DNA of 52,388 nucleotides from Ectothiorhodospira shaposhnikovii (GCF_016584105.1 NZ_NRSM01000026.1:1-52388); one strand, 5' to 3'. Shown: positions 27,406-36,064, counted from the stretch's first letter. Made by a program: numbers and translations. Notes: generated by a model from the letters alone, not told the origin.

Positions 27406-28344
27406 ATGAACATCCGGACGATATGTGTCCTGGGAGGCACAGGCTTCGTGGGCACCCACGTCGTGGCCAAACTGGCCACCGGCGGCCGCCAGGTCAAGGT
27501 CATCACCCGCCATGTCAGCCGTCACCGGCACCTTCTGGTGGTCCCCGGGGTACGGCTGGTGGAGGCGGACTGCCACGATCCGCAAGTCCTGCGGCAGCAT
27601 TTCAGCGACTGCGACGGGGTTATCAATCTGGTGGGCATCCTGAATGAGCGGGGACGGGACGGCAGCGGCTTCCGTCATGCCCATGTGGATCTGGCCCGCA
27701 AGGTGATCGAATCCGCCCGGGAGGCCGGAATCAGGCGCCTGCTGCACATGAGCGCCCTGAACGCGGATGCGGCCAGCGGACCCAGCCATTACCTGCGCAC
27801 CAAGGGCGAGGCGGAAAACATCGTCCATACCATGGCGGGCAACGTGCGGGTCACCAGCTTCCGGCCCTCGGTGATCTTCGGCCCCACGGACAGCTTCTTC
27901 AACCGTTTCGCCGGCCTGTTGCGGCTGAGCCCCGTCCTGCCCCTGGCCTGCCCCGATGCCCGCTTCGCGCCGGTCTACGTGGGCGACGTGGCACAACACT
28001 TCGTCGACGCCCTGGAAGACCGTGGCACCTGGGGTCAGCGCATCGAGCTGTGCGGCCCCTCCGTCTACACCCTGAAGGAACTGGTGAGCTATACCGCCCA
28101 GGTCATGGCCCGACGCCGCCTGATCCTGGGCCTGTCGGATGGCCTGTCCCTGTGGCAGGCCCGGATCATGGAATACGTCCCCGGCAAGCCCTTCAGCCTG
28201 GATAACTACCATTCCATGAGTCGGGACAGTGTCTGCCGCGGCGGCGGCTGCTGTCCCACTGCCATCGAGTCCATCGTCCCCGGCTACCTGGGCGACCGGG
28301 AACGCCATGCCCGGCTGCAGCGCCTGCGCAGCGGGCCGCGCTGA
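27406..28344 (+). CDS. NDUFA9-like atypical SDR (NAD-dependent epimerase/dehydratase family)
   Basis: The 312-residue protein has an extended-SDR Rossmann fold. The nucleotide motif [14 protein letters not shown] is at residues 7-20, D/H-rich contacts follow ([11 protein letters not shown]), and the segment [13 protein letters not shown] replaces the classical YxxxK with a degenerate version. It resembles the complex-I accessory subunit NDUFA9/39 kDa family (YcfQ-like NAD(P)H-binding proteins). ATG at 27406 was chosen because the Rossmann motif starts normally after it, with AGGA 12 nt upstream; ATG at 27376 is possible. cca follows after 2 bp. Confidence 0.82.
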   Translation: MNIRTICVLGGTGFVGTHVVAKLATGGRQVKVITRHVSRHRHLLVVPGVRLVEADCHDPQVLRQHFSDCDGVINLVGILNERGRDGSGFRHAHVDLARKVIESAREAGIRRLLHMSALNADAASGPSHYLRTKGEAENIVHTMAGNVRVTSFRPSVIFGPTDSFFNRFAGLLRLSPVLPLACPDARFAPVYVGDVAQHFVDALEDRGTWGQRIELCGPSVYTLKELVSYTAQVMARRRLILGLSDGLSLWQARIMEYVPGKPFSLDNYHSMSRDSVCRGGGCCPTAIESIVPGYLGDRERHARLQRLRSGPR

Positions 28345-28346
28345 CC

Positions 28347-29594
28347 ATGGACATCTATCTGGTCGGCGGCGCGGTCCGGGATGCCCTGCTGGGACTGCCG
28401 GTGCAGGAACGGGACTGGGTGGTCGTGGGCGCCACGGTGGAGGAGATGCTGGCCGGGGGTTACCGGCAGGTGGGGCGGGATTTCCCCGTCTTCCTGCACC
28501 CGCAGACCCACGAAGAACATGCCCTGGCCCGCACCGAGCGCAAGACCGCCCCCGGTTACCGGGGATTCGAGGTCCATGCGGCGCCGGATGTCACCCTGGA
28601 AGAGGATCTTGAACGGCGGGATCTGACCATCAATGCCATGGCCCGGGATGACCAGGGCCGGCTCATCGACCCTTTCGGCGGTCAGGCAGATCTTCAGGCA
28701 CAGCGGCTGCGCCATGTCTCCCCGGCCTTTGCCGAGGATCCGGTACGGATCCTGCGGGTGGCCCGCTTCGCCGCCCGCCTCGGCCCCCTGGGCTTTAGCG
28801 TCGCCCCCGAAACCATGGACTTGATGCGCCGCATGGTGGCCGCGGGCGAGGTGGATGCCCTGGTGCCGGAACGGGTCTGGCAGGAGACGGAGCGGGCATT
28901 GGCGGGCCCCGGCCCCTCCCGGTTCTTCCAGGTGCTGAGGGAATGCGGCGCGCTGGCCGTGCTGTTCCCCGAACTGGACCGCCTCTACGGCGTCCCCCAG
29001 CCCCCCCGACATCACCCGGAGGTGGATACCGGCATCCATACCTTCATGGTGCTGGACCAGGCCGAACGGCTCTCCCGGGACCCGGTGGTACGATTCGCCG
29101 CCCTCACCCATGACCTGGGCAAGGGCAACACTCCCCGGGACATCCTGCCCAGCCACCATGGCCATGAGCAACGGGGCGTGGTGCTGATCGACCAGCTCTG
29201 TGACCGCTACCGCATCCCCAACCGCTACCGGGAACTGGCCCGGCTGGTGGCCGGCTATCACGGCCACATGCACCGGGTCTTCGAGCTGCGCTCGGACACC
29301 CTGGCCAAGACCCTGGAAGGACTGGATGCCTATCGTCGACCCGAGCGCGTGGAAGGGATCCTGCTGGCCTGCGAGGCCGATTACCGGGGCCGGACCGGGT
29401 TCGAGGAACGGCCCTATCCCCAGGCCGACTATGTCCGCCGGGCCCATGCCCGCTGCCTGGACATCCAGGCCCGGGAACTGGTGGAACAGGGCCTCAAGGG
29501 ACAGGCCATCACCCAGGCCCTGCGTCGGTTGCGCATCGAGGCACTGACCGAACTCAAACAGGCCCACGAGGCCCGGGCCGCCGGCGATTCCTGA
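28347..29594 (+). CDS. cca: Multifunctional CCA tRNA nucleotidyltransferase with HD domain
   Basis: Cca adds or repairs the 3' CCA end of tRNAs. The 415-residue class II enzyme has the head motif [13 protein letters not shown], metal-binding acids in [10 protein letters not shown], the neck motif [12 protein letters not shown], and the nucleotide-selection segment [15 protein letters not shown]. The C-terminal HD phosphohydrolase ([29 protein letters not shown]) is typical of proteobacterial CCA enzymes with phosphatase and phosphodiesterase activity. It follows the NDUFA9-like gene almost without gap, implying co-transcription. Confidence 0.96.
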   Translation: MDIYLVGGAVRDALLGLPVQERDWVVVGATVEEMLAGGYRQVGRDFPVFLHPQTHEEHALARTERKTAPGYRGFEVHAAPDVTLEEDLERRDLTINAMARDDQGRLIDPFGGQADLQAQRLRHVSPAFAEDPVRILRVARFAARLGPLGFSVAPETMDLMRRMVAAGEVDALVPERVWQETERALAGPGPSRFFQVLRECGALAVLFPELDRLYGVPQPPRHHPEVDTGIHTFMVLDQAERLSRDPVVRFAALTHDLGKGNTPRDILPSHHGHEQRGVVLIDQLCDRYRIPNRYRELARLVAGYHGHMHRVFELRSDTLAKTLEGLDAYRRPERVEGILLACEADYRGRTGFEERPYPQADYVRRAHARCLDIQARELVEQGLKGQAITQALRRLRIEALTELKQAHEARAAGDS

Positions 29595-29607
29595 ATCGAC
29601 CAACGGG

Positions 29608-30798
29608 TCAGAGGCGGTGACTCAGATCCTGTAGGGCAAACCCCATCAGGGGCGTCTCCACCCCCCGGCCCAGGGCCATGACCTGAAACCGTTCCCCCAT
29701 TTCTCCCGGCAGGGTGAGCATGCGCACCTGGGAGGCCAGCGTCAGCTGGGTCTTGAGATCCTCGGAGCAGCGGGCCTGAAAGGCCGCTTCCAGTCCCGTG
29801 CCGAACAGGAACCAGGCCTGGCTGGTGTAGCCCAGCAGGGACAGATCCGCCGCGGCACCGGCCTCGGCCACCGCCGAGAAGTCCACGTTGGCGGTGATGT
29901 CCATCAACCCCGGCCACAACAGGGGGTGCTCAAGCATGCGGTGGCGGTAATGGGTGATCAGGGTGCCCTGACGACGCTCGGCACTGTAATACTCCCGCCG
30001 GGGATAACCGTAGTCCACCAGCAACAGCACCCCGGCCGCCATGGCCCCGGACACCGCCGCCAGCCAGGGGGCCAGCCCCGGATTGAATTCCGACAGGTAC
30101 CCCTCCCCCCAGCACGCCCCCGTCGCCTGGTACAGTGACCTCACCTGCCGCTCCAGCCGGGCATCGGCGGGTCGGTCGGCCCATTCCAGACCCGAGGCCG
30201 ACACCTGCACCCCCCGGCGCAGCGCCCCGTCCTTGCGCCAGACGAACAGCTCCACCGGCATGGCATCGAGCACTTCATTGGCCAGCATCACCCCCCGGAA
30301 GCCGGCGGGCTCGGGCAGAGCGTCCAGCCAGCGGACCCGGCTCGACAGTGCCCGCGGCAACACGGACAGGGCGGCCTGCTGACGCTCCCGCAAATCCGGG
30401 CTGGTCTCCAGGATCAGGTAACGATCCGGCAGCGCGTCCATCCCGGCCAGGGTGTCCAGCACCCGGGCCGCCAACCGGCCGGTACCTGCCCCGAACTCCA
30501 GGATGGCCCCGCCCCCCAGGGCGTCCAGCACCTGGGCACACTGACGGGCCATGCAATCACCGAACAGGGGAGAGATCTCCGGCGCGGTGACAAAGTCCCC
30601 GGCCGCGCCCAGTTTGTGGCTGCCCGCCGCGTAATAACCCAGGCCGGGGGCGTACAGGGCCAGTTCCATGTAGCGATGGAACGATAGCCACCCCCCGGTT
30701 GCGCGACTCTCGTGATGCATCCGCTGCAACAGGCGCTCACTCAGGGCCAGGGCCTCGGGCACGGGTGAAGGCAATCGGGAATCCTTGGTCAGCGGCAT
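29608..30798 (-). CDS. MidA/NDUFAF7-family class I SAM-dependent methyltransferase
   Basis: The 396-residue protein matches the MidA family (Pfam SAM-dependent methyltransferase, NDUFAF7 in mitochondria). Seen are FHRYMELALYAPGLGYYAAG, the SAM-binding loop AILEFGAGTGRLAARVLD, and ANEVLDAMPVELFVW. NDUFAF7 dimethylates an arginine of the NDUFS2 subunit during complex-I assembly; the bacterial role is not established. It is convergent with cca (13 bp between stops) and divergent from the FolM-like gene across 129 bp containing a 20-bp palindrome. Confidence 0.88.
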   Translation of the reverse strand: MPLTKDSRLPSPVPEALALSERLLQRMHHESRATGGWLSFHRYMELALYAPGLGYYAAGSHKLGAAGDFVTAPEISPLFGDCMARQCAQVLDALGGGAILEFGAGTGRLAARVLDTLAGMDALPDRYLILETSPDLRERQQAALSVLPRALSSRVRWLDALPEPAGFRGVMLANEVLDAMPVELFVWRKDGALRRGVQVSASGLEWADRPADARLERQVRSLYQATGACWGEGYLSEFNPGLAPWLAAVSGAMAAGVLLLVDYGYPRREYYSAERRQGTLITHYRHRMLEHPLLWPGLMDITANVDFSAVAEAGAAADLSLLGYTSQAWFLFGTGLEAAFQARCSEDLKTQLTLASQVRMLTLPGEMGERFQVMALGRGVETPLMGFALQDLSHRL

Positions 30799-30828
30799 CG
30801 TCGAAGCTTTTGATAAAGTCGGGCAGGA

Positions 30829-30848
30829 GGGTTAGGTTAACTTAACCC
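30829..30848. promoter_or_regulatory. 20-bp palindrome between divergent genes (candidate operator)
   Basis: GGGTTAGGTTAACTTAACCC is palindromic except for one base pair. It stands out as AT-rich in a GC-rich gap, 30 bp before the MidA-like start and about 80 bp before the FolM-like start. It lacks a U-tract, so it looks like a protein-binding dyad. The binding protein is unknown. Confidence 0.5.
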
Positions 30849-30927
30849 GGTCACGAGAGGGACGGCCCGGATACGGCGCTGCCTCCCCTCATGGCGCCGG
30901 ATCATCACACAGGCAGAAGGAAGCAGC

Positions 30928-31683
30928 GTGGAACAAGAGACACCGTCACTTCAGGGCAGAACCGTGTTCATCACCGGCGGCGCCCGGCGCATCGGCGCCT
31001 GCATGGCGCACCGTCTGCACGCCCAAGGCATGAATCTGGTCATCCATTATCGGCATTCCAGCGACGATGCCCTCGCCCTTCAAAAGGCGCTGGAAGCCCG
31101 GCGGCCGAACTCCGTGAAACTGGTAGGGGGGGAATTGCTGGAACCGGGCGCACCAGAGCAACTGGCCCGGGAGGCGGTTGCGGCCTTCGGTGGACTGGAC
31201 GTGCTGATCAACAATGCCTCCACCTTCTACCCCACCCCGCTGGGCAGCATCACCGAGGCCCAATGGGACGATCTCATGGGCACCAACCTGAAGGCCCCCC
31301 TGTTCCTGTCCCAAGCCCTGGCGCCGGCCCTGACGGAGCGGAGCGGCTGCATCATCAACATCGTCGACATCCATGCCCTGCGCCCGCTCAAGGACTATCC
31401 GGTGTACTGCGCGGCCAAGGCCGGACTCTGGCTGCTCACCCAGTCGCTGGCACGGGAGCTGGGACCCCGGGTACGGGTGAACGGAATTGCGCCGGGAGCG
31501 ATCCTGTGGCCCGAGGCGGAGGAAAACGCGGCCAGCCATGAGGAGATGATCCAGCGCACAGCCCTCAAGCGGGAAGGCGGCCCGGATGATATCGCCCGCA
31601 CCGCCCTGTTCCTGATCCGTGACGCGGATTACATCACCGGGCAGGTGATCGCGGTGGACGGCGGGCGCACCACGGCACAATAG
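30928..31683 (+). CDS. FolM-like pteridine reductase (SDR family)
   Basis: This 251-residue short-chain dehydrogenase has the pteridine-reductase form of the NADP motif, TGGARRIG (16-23). The motif NNAST lies near residue 92, and the catalytic Tyr and Lys are in YPVYCAAKAGL. FolM in E. coli reduces dihydromonapterin and dihydrofolate to their tetrahydro forms; PTR1 does the same in trypanosomatids. The start is GTG at 30928 with GGAAG upstream. The gene is convergent with folK-folB, a pterin neighbourhood that supports the assignment. Confidence 0.86.
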   Translation: MEQETPSLQGRTVFITGGARRIGACMAHRLHAQGMNLVIHYRHSSDDALALQKALEARRPNSVKLVGGELLEPGAPEQLAREAVAAFGGLDVLINNASTFYPTPLGSITEAQWDDLMGTNLKAPLFLSQALAPALTERSGCIINIVDIHALRPLKDYPVYCAAKAGLWLLTQSLARELGPRVRVNGIAPGAILWPEAEENAASHEEMIQRTALKREGGPDDIARTALFLIRDADYITGQVIAVDGGRTTAQ

Positions 31684-31705
31684 CGCCGGTGGTGATAGAG
31701 CGCTG

Positions 31706-32197
31706 CTACCAGGGGAAATCCACCGGCCGTAGCCACTGACCGGGGTCGTCGAACCCGGCCCAGAGTGCTTTCATGGTCTGCTTCAATAGCGGGTGCTCCA
31801 GATCAGGGGCCAGGTCCGCCAGGGGCCTGAGCACAAAGGCATGGCGGGTGATCTCCCGCCGGGGCAGGTGCAGACGCCCGGATTCCAGAACGCAGTCCCC
31901 CAGCAGCAAAAGATCCAGATCCAGGGTGCGGTCCGAATAGGGATCTCCGCCCCGCTGCCGGCCATGCCGGTCCTCGATGGCCTTGAAGCAGGCCACCAGC
32001 GACTCCGGCGGCAACGGGGTATCCACCGCCGCCGCCAGGTTGTAGAACGCACGCCCGGCAAACCCCACGGACCCCGCCTCGTACACCGGAGAGACGTCCA
32101 CCGGGCCGAAGGCAGTCCTGAGTTCATCCACCGCGGCCCTGACGTGACGCTCCCGATCCACGTTGGTACCGATACTGATGTAAGCCCGGCGCAACAT
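31706..32197 (-). CDS. folK: FolK, 6-hydroxymethyl-7,8-dihydropterin pyrophosphokinase
   Basis: FolK transfers pyrophosphate from ATP to hydroxymethyl-dihydropterin in folate synthesis. The 163-residue protein begins RRAYISIGTNVDRERHVRAA and contains the Mg-binding signature DRTLDLDLLLLGD and the loop HLPRREITRHAFVLRPLADL. Its ATG shares a base with the folB stop, so the two genes are translationally coupled. Confidence 0.95.
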   Translation of the reverse strand: MLRRAYISIGTNVDRERHVRAAVDELRTAFGPVDVSPVYEAGSVGFAGRAFYNLAAAVDTPLPPESLVACFKAIEDRHGRQRGGDPYSDRTLDLDLLLLGDCVLESGRLHLPRREITRHAFVLRPLADLAPDLEHPLLKQTMKALWAGFDDPGQWLRPVDFPW

Positions 32198-32553
32198 CAG
32201 TTCCGCGCGCCCCGCTCGATGGTGACCCCCACTTCCGAGGCCCCCCGCACCGCACCGGGCTTGCCCAGGGTGAGCCGGAGCCAGGGCACGGCAAATTCCT
32301 CCATGATCATCCGGGCGATGTCCTCGGCCATGGCCTCCACCAGCCGGCGTTGATTGCCTTCCACAAGATCGACCACCCGCTTGGCCACCTCCTTGTAGTT
32401 CAGCACATCCTCGATGCGGTCACTGTGCGCACCCTTGCGAATGTCGTAGCCCAGTTCCAGATCCAGACGCACGGTCTGCTGGATGCTTTGTTCCCAGTCA
32501 AAGATGCCGACCGTGGTTTTGACCCTGAGGTCGCGAATGTAGACGATATCCAT
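32197..32553 (-). CDS. folB: FolB, dihydroneopterin aldolase
   Basis: FolB converts dihydroneopterin to hydroxymethyl-dihydropterin and glycolaldehyde, directly supplying FolK. The 118-residue protein shows the family start [20 protein letters not shown], the [13 protein letters not shown] helix and the C-terminal [19 protein letters not shown] with the catalytic Lys. It is divergent from rpmB across 128 bp. Confidence 0.95.
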   Translation of the reverse strand: MDIVYIRDLRVKTTVGIFDWEQSIQQTVRLDLELGYDIRKGAHSDRIEDVLNYKEVAKRVVDLVEGNQRRLVEAMAEDIARMIMEEFAVPWLRLTLGKPGAVRGASEVGVTIERGARN

Positions 32554-32681
32554 GGGGAGCGACTATAAAGGCATGCCGGGATGCAGGGAAGGGACCTGCC
32601 TTCAGGCTTGAGACTTCCCCCCCCTTCTGCTATCGTTCCCGGCTTTATTCAAATCAGCCTGGTTTTTCCGGAGAATATCCA

Positions 32682-32918
32682 ATGGCCCGAGTCTGTCAAA
32701 TTACGGGTAAGCGTCCAGTGTCTGGGTTCAACGTATCCCACGCCCACAACAAGACCAAGCGTCGCTTCCTTCCCAATCTGCATGAACACCGCTTCTGGGT
32801 CGAGAGCGAAAATCGCTTCGTCAAGCTCCGGACCAGCAGCAAGGGCATGCGCATCATCGACAAGAAGGGGATCGACGCGGTCCTCGCCGAGCTGCGCGCC
32901 CGCGGCGAAAAGGTCTAA
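32682..32918 (+). CDS. rpmB: Ribosomal protein L28
   Basis: The 78-residue protein begins [20 protein letters not shown] and continues with [12 protein letters not shown], the standard bacterial L28 sequence. It is the zinc-independent type: no CxxC pairs. rpmG follows after 12 bp with the RBS TAAGGAGA overlapping the rpmB stop region. Confidence 0.97.
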   Translation: MARVCQITGKRPVSGFNVSHAHNKTKRRFLPNLHEHRFWVESENRFVKLRTSSKGMRIIDKKGIDAVLAELRARGEKV

Positions 32919-32930
32919 GGAGACGCAACC

Positions 32931-33098
32931 ATGGCAAAAGGTGTTCGCGAAAAGATCCGCCTGGTGTCCAGCGCCGGAACCGGCCACTTCTACACCACCA
33001 CCAAGAACAAGCGCAACATGCCCGACAAGATGGAGATCAAGAAGTTTGATCCCGTCGTGCGTCAGCATGTGATGTACAAGGAAGCCAAGATCAAGTAG
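32931..33098 (+). CDS. rpmG: Ribosomal protein L33
   Basis: This 55-codon gene starts [20 protein letters not shown] and ends YKEAKIK, the standard L33 sequence of the zinc-free (C-minus) paralogue, lacking the CxxC pairs. AAGGAGA lies 8 nt upstream. It is co-transcribed with rpmB and followed by a strong terminator hairpin. Confidence 0.97.
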   Translation: MAKGVREKIRLVSSAGTGHFYTTTKNKRNMPDKMEIKKFDPVVRQHVMYKEAKIK

Positions 33099-33143
33099 TA
33101 CCCGGCACGACCTGGCTGATGGCCTCGCCCCGGCGAGGTCCTG

Positions 33144-33178
33144 TGCACGAGGCCCGACATCCGGGCCTCGTGCATTTT
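33144..33178 (+). terminator. Rho-independent terminator of rpmBG
   Basis: TGCACGAGGCCCG and CGGGCCTCGTGCA form a perfect 13-bp stem with the loop ACATC, followed by TTTT, 46 bp after the rpmG stop. Confidence 0.9.
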
Positions 33179-33179
33179 C

Positions 33180-33395
33180 CTATTCTTCCGCCGGATGCTC
33201 GCCCAACCGCTCCACCGTCTCCCGGGCCCAGACCTGCATCACATGGCCCCAGCGATCCGCCGTGGCCGGGTCCAGATCCAGATGGGTGTAGCGCCCGCCG
33301 TCCCTGATCAGGACCCGCAACAGGGGCACACCGGACTCGTGCAGCACCTGTCGCAGCTCGATCACTTCCCCCATGGGGGCCTGAATCTGCTCCAA
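33180..33395 (-). CDS. Small hypothetical protein downstream of Hsp20
   Basis: This 71-codon frame begins 6 bp after the hsp20 stop on the same strand and ends right at the rpmBG terminator, so it would be co-transcribed with hsp20. The product is soluble and mixed alpha/beta (EVIELRQVLHESGVPLLRVL, then DLDPATADRWGHVMQVWA). An internal ATG at codon 8 (MGEVIELRQV) is an alternative start. I do not recognise a family with certainty. The conserved-looking hydrophobic pattern and tight packing between real features argue that it is expressed. Confidence 0.6.
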   Translation of the reverse strand: MEQIQAPMGEVIELRQVLHESGVPLLRVLIRDGGRYTHLDLDPATADRWGHVMQVWARETVERLGEHPAEE

Positions 33396-33401
33396 GGCGG
33401 C

Positions 33402-33917
33402 CTACCCCACGCTCACGGGGATCCGCTGCCCCACCCGATCCGTCAGGCGCGGCAGTTCGATACGCAGCACCCCATGTTCATAGGTGGCCCTGGCCTGCTC
33501 CGTTTCCACCGGCCCGGGCAGGGGAATCGCCCGTTCAAAACGACCGTAGGCGCACTCGGCGATGTGGTAGCGTCCGTGGGTGTGCTCCTTCTGCACGATT
33601 TTCTCCCCGCGGATCACCAGATGATCGTCGATCACCTGGATATCGAAGGCAGCCTTGTCCATGCCCGGGGCCTCCAGGCGTACCACCACCTTGTCGTCGT
33701 CGTCGAACACCTCGGCGGCCATGACCCCCCAACCCACGCTGCGGGCCATGAGTTCATGTTCATCCCGATCTTCCGCCTCCCCTCCCCGGCTGCCCCGCTC
33801 CCCGGCACTGAAGCGGGTGATGGCACCGGCAGCGCGGCCGTAGAGCCGCTGCCAGCCCTCCAGCAGACTGTCCCAGGCCTCACTCATACCCTGACGTAAC
33901 TGACGCAGACTGGACAT
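33402..33917 (-). CDS. Hsp20/alpha-crystallin small heat-shock protein
   Basis: The 171-residue chaperone has an alpha-crystallin domain at about 65-165, with VVVRLEAPGMDKAAFDIQVI, LVIRGEK and the late GVLRIELPR strand. The N-terminal 60 residues form a variable helical arm. It would hold unfolding proteins in large oligomers without ATP. GAGGAGGAGAG lies upstream of ATG. The usual C-terminal IxI motif is represented only by QRIPVSV. A small co-directional frame follows 6 bp later. Confidence 0.9.
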   Translation of the reverse strand: MSSLRQLRQGMSEAWDSLLEGWQRLYGRAAGAITRFSAGERGSRGGEAEDRDEHELMARSVGWGVMAAEVFDDDDKVVVRLEAPGMDKAAFDIQVIDDHLVIRGEKIVQKEHTHGRYHIAECAYGRFERAIPLPGPVETEQARATYEHGVLRIELPRLTDRVGQRIPVSVG

Positions 33918-33940
33918 GATGTTCTCTCCTCCTCGTTGTT

Positions 33941-34132
33941 TTAACCTGCCTTCTCAATCTGACGTGAGAAGGTCATGAACTTGTCCCGCCTTCCTGCCCT
34001 GACCTCCTGCAAACATACTTCCAGCGGCCGAAGATGGTAAAGTTCCCGCCTTGTCCGACAGGCGATGACCAACACGCCATCGCACGTCACCAAACCAGTG
34101 AAGGTGCCACCGGCATCAACACCAACGCCTTT
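33941..34132 (-). pseudogene. Possible remnant of a hydantoinase/oxoprolinase (HyuA-type) N-terminus
   Basis: The minus-strand frame reads KGVGVDAGGTFTGLVTCDG directly after a stop codon and continues open for 63 codons to a TAA 23 bp upstream of hsp20. GVDxGGTFTDLV is the nucleotide-binding start motif of HyuA/5-oxoprolinase proteins, which are over 600 residues. There is no ATG in frame, and the remainder does not resemble the family. It may be a decayed 5' fragment or a chance match over about 12 residues. Confidence 0.35.
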
Positions 34133-34182
34133 TCATGGATTTCATGATACGACGAAGCCGGATGATCCGGTAACATAGCCCC

Positions 34183-35172
34183 ATGGCGCAAAACCCCCAT
34201 TCCATACCCCTGACGATTCGCTTCCAGCACGAGGCGGAGATTCCCCAGCAGGATGCCCGCCGTCTTGCCCTGATCCGCTTCGGCCAGGCAAACCACGCAG
34301 ATCCCGCACGCCCCATGGAACTGACGCTGGCCCTGCCCCCGCTCGCGACACCCGCCCCCCCCGAACTGTGGCTGGCCGATGAGCCCGTGGCCGCGGGCTT
34401 CGAGGACGGCATCGGCTACAGCCTGACCGGCAAGGTCCTGTTCGGCTGGATACTGGTGGATGAAGCGGATTTCGATCACGACATGAACCAGGCCGCCGAG
34501 TATGTATATGAACGGCTGCTGGCCTTTCACCGCGCCAAGGGCTTTCCCCATCTGCTGCGGATCTGGAATTACTTTCCGGACATCCATCGGGAATCGGATG
34601 GCCTGGACCGCTATCAGGCCTTCTGCCAGGGACGCCACCGGGCCCTTGAAAGGGTGCCGCTGACGGAAGGGGAACTACCCGCGGCCACGGCCATCGGCAC
34701 CACGGCACCGGGCCTGCTGGTCTATTTCCTGGCTGGGCGTGAGCCGGGCATTCAGATCGAGAACCCCCGTCAGGTCAGCGCCTTCCATTACCCGCGCCGC
34801 TACGGACCCAAGAGCCCATCCTTTTCCCGGGCCACCCTCAAGCCCTGGTCCGCGCAATCCCACCTGTACATCTCCGGCACCGCCAGCATCGTGGGCCACG
34901 AGACCCTGCACACCGATGTCCTCACCCAGCTGGACGAGATCATTGAAAACCTGCGCGCACTGATCCGCTCCGCGGGAAACGGCATCAGCGACCGGATCAA
35001 GGATCCGGGCGAACTGTCCATGCTCAAGGTCTACGTCCGCCATGCCGGGGATACCGCGGCCGTCAAGTCCCGCCTGGAAGCCGCCCTGGGCAGCCAGGCG
35101 CCCGCCGTGTACCTGCGCGGAGACATCTGTCGGGATGACCTGCTGGTGGAGATCGAAGGCCTGTATGCCTGA
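34183..35172 (+). CDS. FkbO/Hyg5/XanB2-type chorismatase (hydroxybenzoate-forming)
   Basis: The 329-residue protein matches the chorismatase family, built from two YjgF-like halves. Visible family segments are HLLRIWNYFPDIH (about 126-138), GLDRYQAFCQGRH (about 140-152), AIGTTAPGLLVYFLAG (about 170-185) and SGTASIVGHETLHTD (about 232-246), which hold active-site residues in FkbO and Hyg5. Members turn chorismate into 3-hydroxybenzoate, 4-hydroxybenzoate or dihydroxycyclohexadiene carboxylate; XanB2 makes both hydroxybenzoates for xanthomonadin and ubiquinone. The subtype cannot be set by eye. It overlaps mutM by 8 bp and could be the ubiquinone-precursor enzyme if ubiC is absent. Confidence 0.82.
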   Translation: MAQNPHSIPLTIRFQHEAEIPQQDARRLALIRFGQANHADPARPMELTLALPPLATPAPPELWLADEPVAAGFEDGIGYSLTGKVLFGWILVDEADFDHDMNQAAEYVYERLLAFHRAKGFPHLLRIWNYFPDIHRESDGLDRYQAFCQGRHRALERVPLTEGELPAATAIGTTAPGLLVYFLAGREPGIQIENPRQVSAFHYPRRYGPKSPSFSRATLKPWSAQSHLYISGTASIVGHETLHTDVLTQLDEIIENLRALIRSAGNGISDRIKDPGELSMLKVYVRHAGDTAAVKSRLEAALGSQAPAVYLRGDICRDDLLVEIEGLYA

Positions 35173-35983
35173 ACTGCCGGAGGTGGAAACCACCCGCCGC
35201 GGAATCGAGCCTCACATCAAGGGACGCCGGATTACCCGGGTTGTCGTTCGCCAGCATCGCCTGCGCTGGCCGATACCCGACACTCTGCCGGCACAGGTCA
35301 GTGACCGGCGGATTGTGGACGTCAGCCGGCGCGGCAAGTACCTCTTGCTGGACTGCGCCTCCACGACCATCCTCATGCATCTGGGCATGTCCGGCAGCCT
35401 TCGCATCGTCGATGCCGATCTGGCGCCCCGCCCCCATGACCATGTGGACCTGGTGCTGGACTCAGGCCAGGCCCTGCGCCTTCATGATCCCCGCCGTTTC
35501 GGCGCGGTACTCTGCTTTGATCCCAGGGAAGGTCCTCACCCCCTGCTGGCAAAACTCGGCCCGGAACCGCTGGGAGAACAGTTTGACGGAGCATACCTCC
35601 ACCGGCAGACCCGCCTTCGGCGCACCACCATCAAGAGCGTGATCATGGACAGTCACGTGGTGGTGGGGGTGGGAAACATCTACGCCTCCGAATCCCTTTT
35701 CCTGGCGGGTATCCGCCCCCGACGGGCGGCGGGGCGCATCAGCCGCGCCGAAGCCTGCAGACTGGTGGACTCGATCCGCGCGGTACTGCGGGCTGCCATT
35801 GAGCAAGGCGGCACCACGCTGAGGGATTTCGTGCATGAGGACGGCAGCCATGGCTACTTCAGCCAGCAACTGCGCGTGCACGGCAGGACCGGCCTCCCCT
35901 GCCTTCGCTGCGGCACGGCGGTGCGGCACGTCGTGGTAGGACAGCGGTCCACGTTCTATTGCCCCGTGTGCCAGAAGCGCTGA
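35165..35983 (+). CDS. mutM: MutM (Fpg), formamidopyrimidine-DNA glycosylase
   Basis: MutM removes 8-oxoguanine and formamidopyrimidines and nicks the strand. ATG at 35165 gives MPELPEVETTRRGIEPHIKG, in which Pro2 is the catalytic Schiff-base residue and Glu3 the acid; the longer open frame upstream would destroy this. Other sites are SRRGKYLLLD (catalytic Lys), the H2TH region VGVGNIYASESLF, and a C-terminal zinc finger CLRCGTAVRHVVVGQRSTFY plus CPVC. The length of 272 residues is typical. Confidence 0.97.
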   Translation: MPELPEVETTRRGIEPHIKGRRITRVVVRQHRLRWPIPDTLPAQVSDRRIVDVSRRGKYLLLDCASTTILMHLGMSGSLRIVDADLAPRPHDHVDLVLDSGQALRLHDPRRFGAVLCFDPREGPHPLLAKLGPEPLGEQFDGAYLHRQTRLRRTTIKSVIMDSHVVVGVGNIYASESLFLAGIRPRRAAGRISRAEACRLVDSIRAVLRAAIEQGGTTLRDFVHEDGSHGYFSQQLRVHGRTGLPCLRCGTAVRHVVVGQRSTFYCPVCQKR

Positions 35984-35997
35984 CGGGAACACGTTGA

Positions 35998-36024
35998 CGG
36001 AGCAGGGCCAAGAGCCCTGCTCCG
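35998..36024. terminator. Hairpin between convergent mutM and the large oxidoreductase gene
   Basis: CGGAGCAGGGC and GCCCTGCTCCG form a perfect 11-bp stem with loop CAAGA, midway between the two stops. There is no clear U-tract on either side, so it may terminate weakly or protect RNA 3' ends. Confidence 0.5.
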
Positions 36025-36064
36025 AACACCGGTCATCGGAAGATATCCCGGATTTCAGAATGGA

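Noticed and set aside
35998-36024. Strong rho-independent terminator for mutM
   Set aside because: The stem is perfect but no U-tract follows on either strand, so it is listed only as a low-confidence hairpin.
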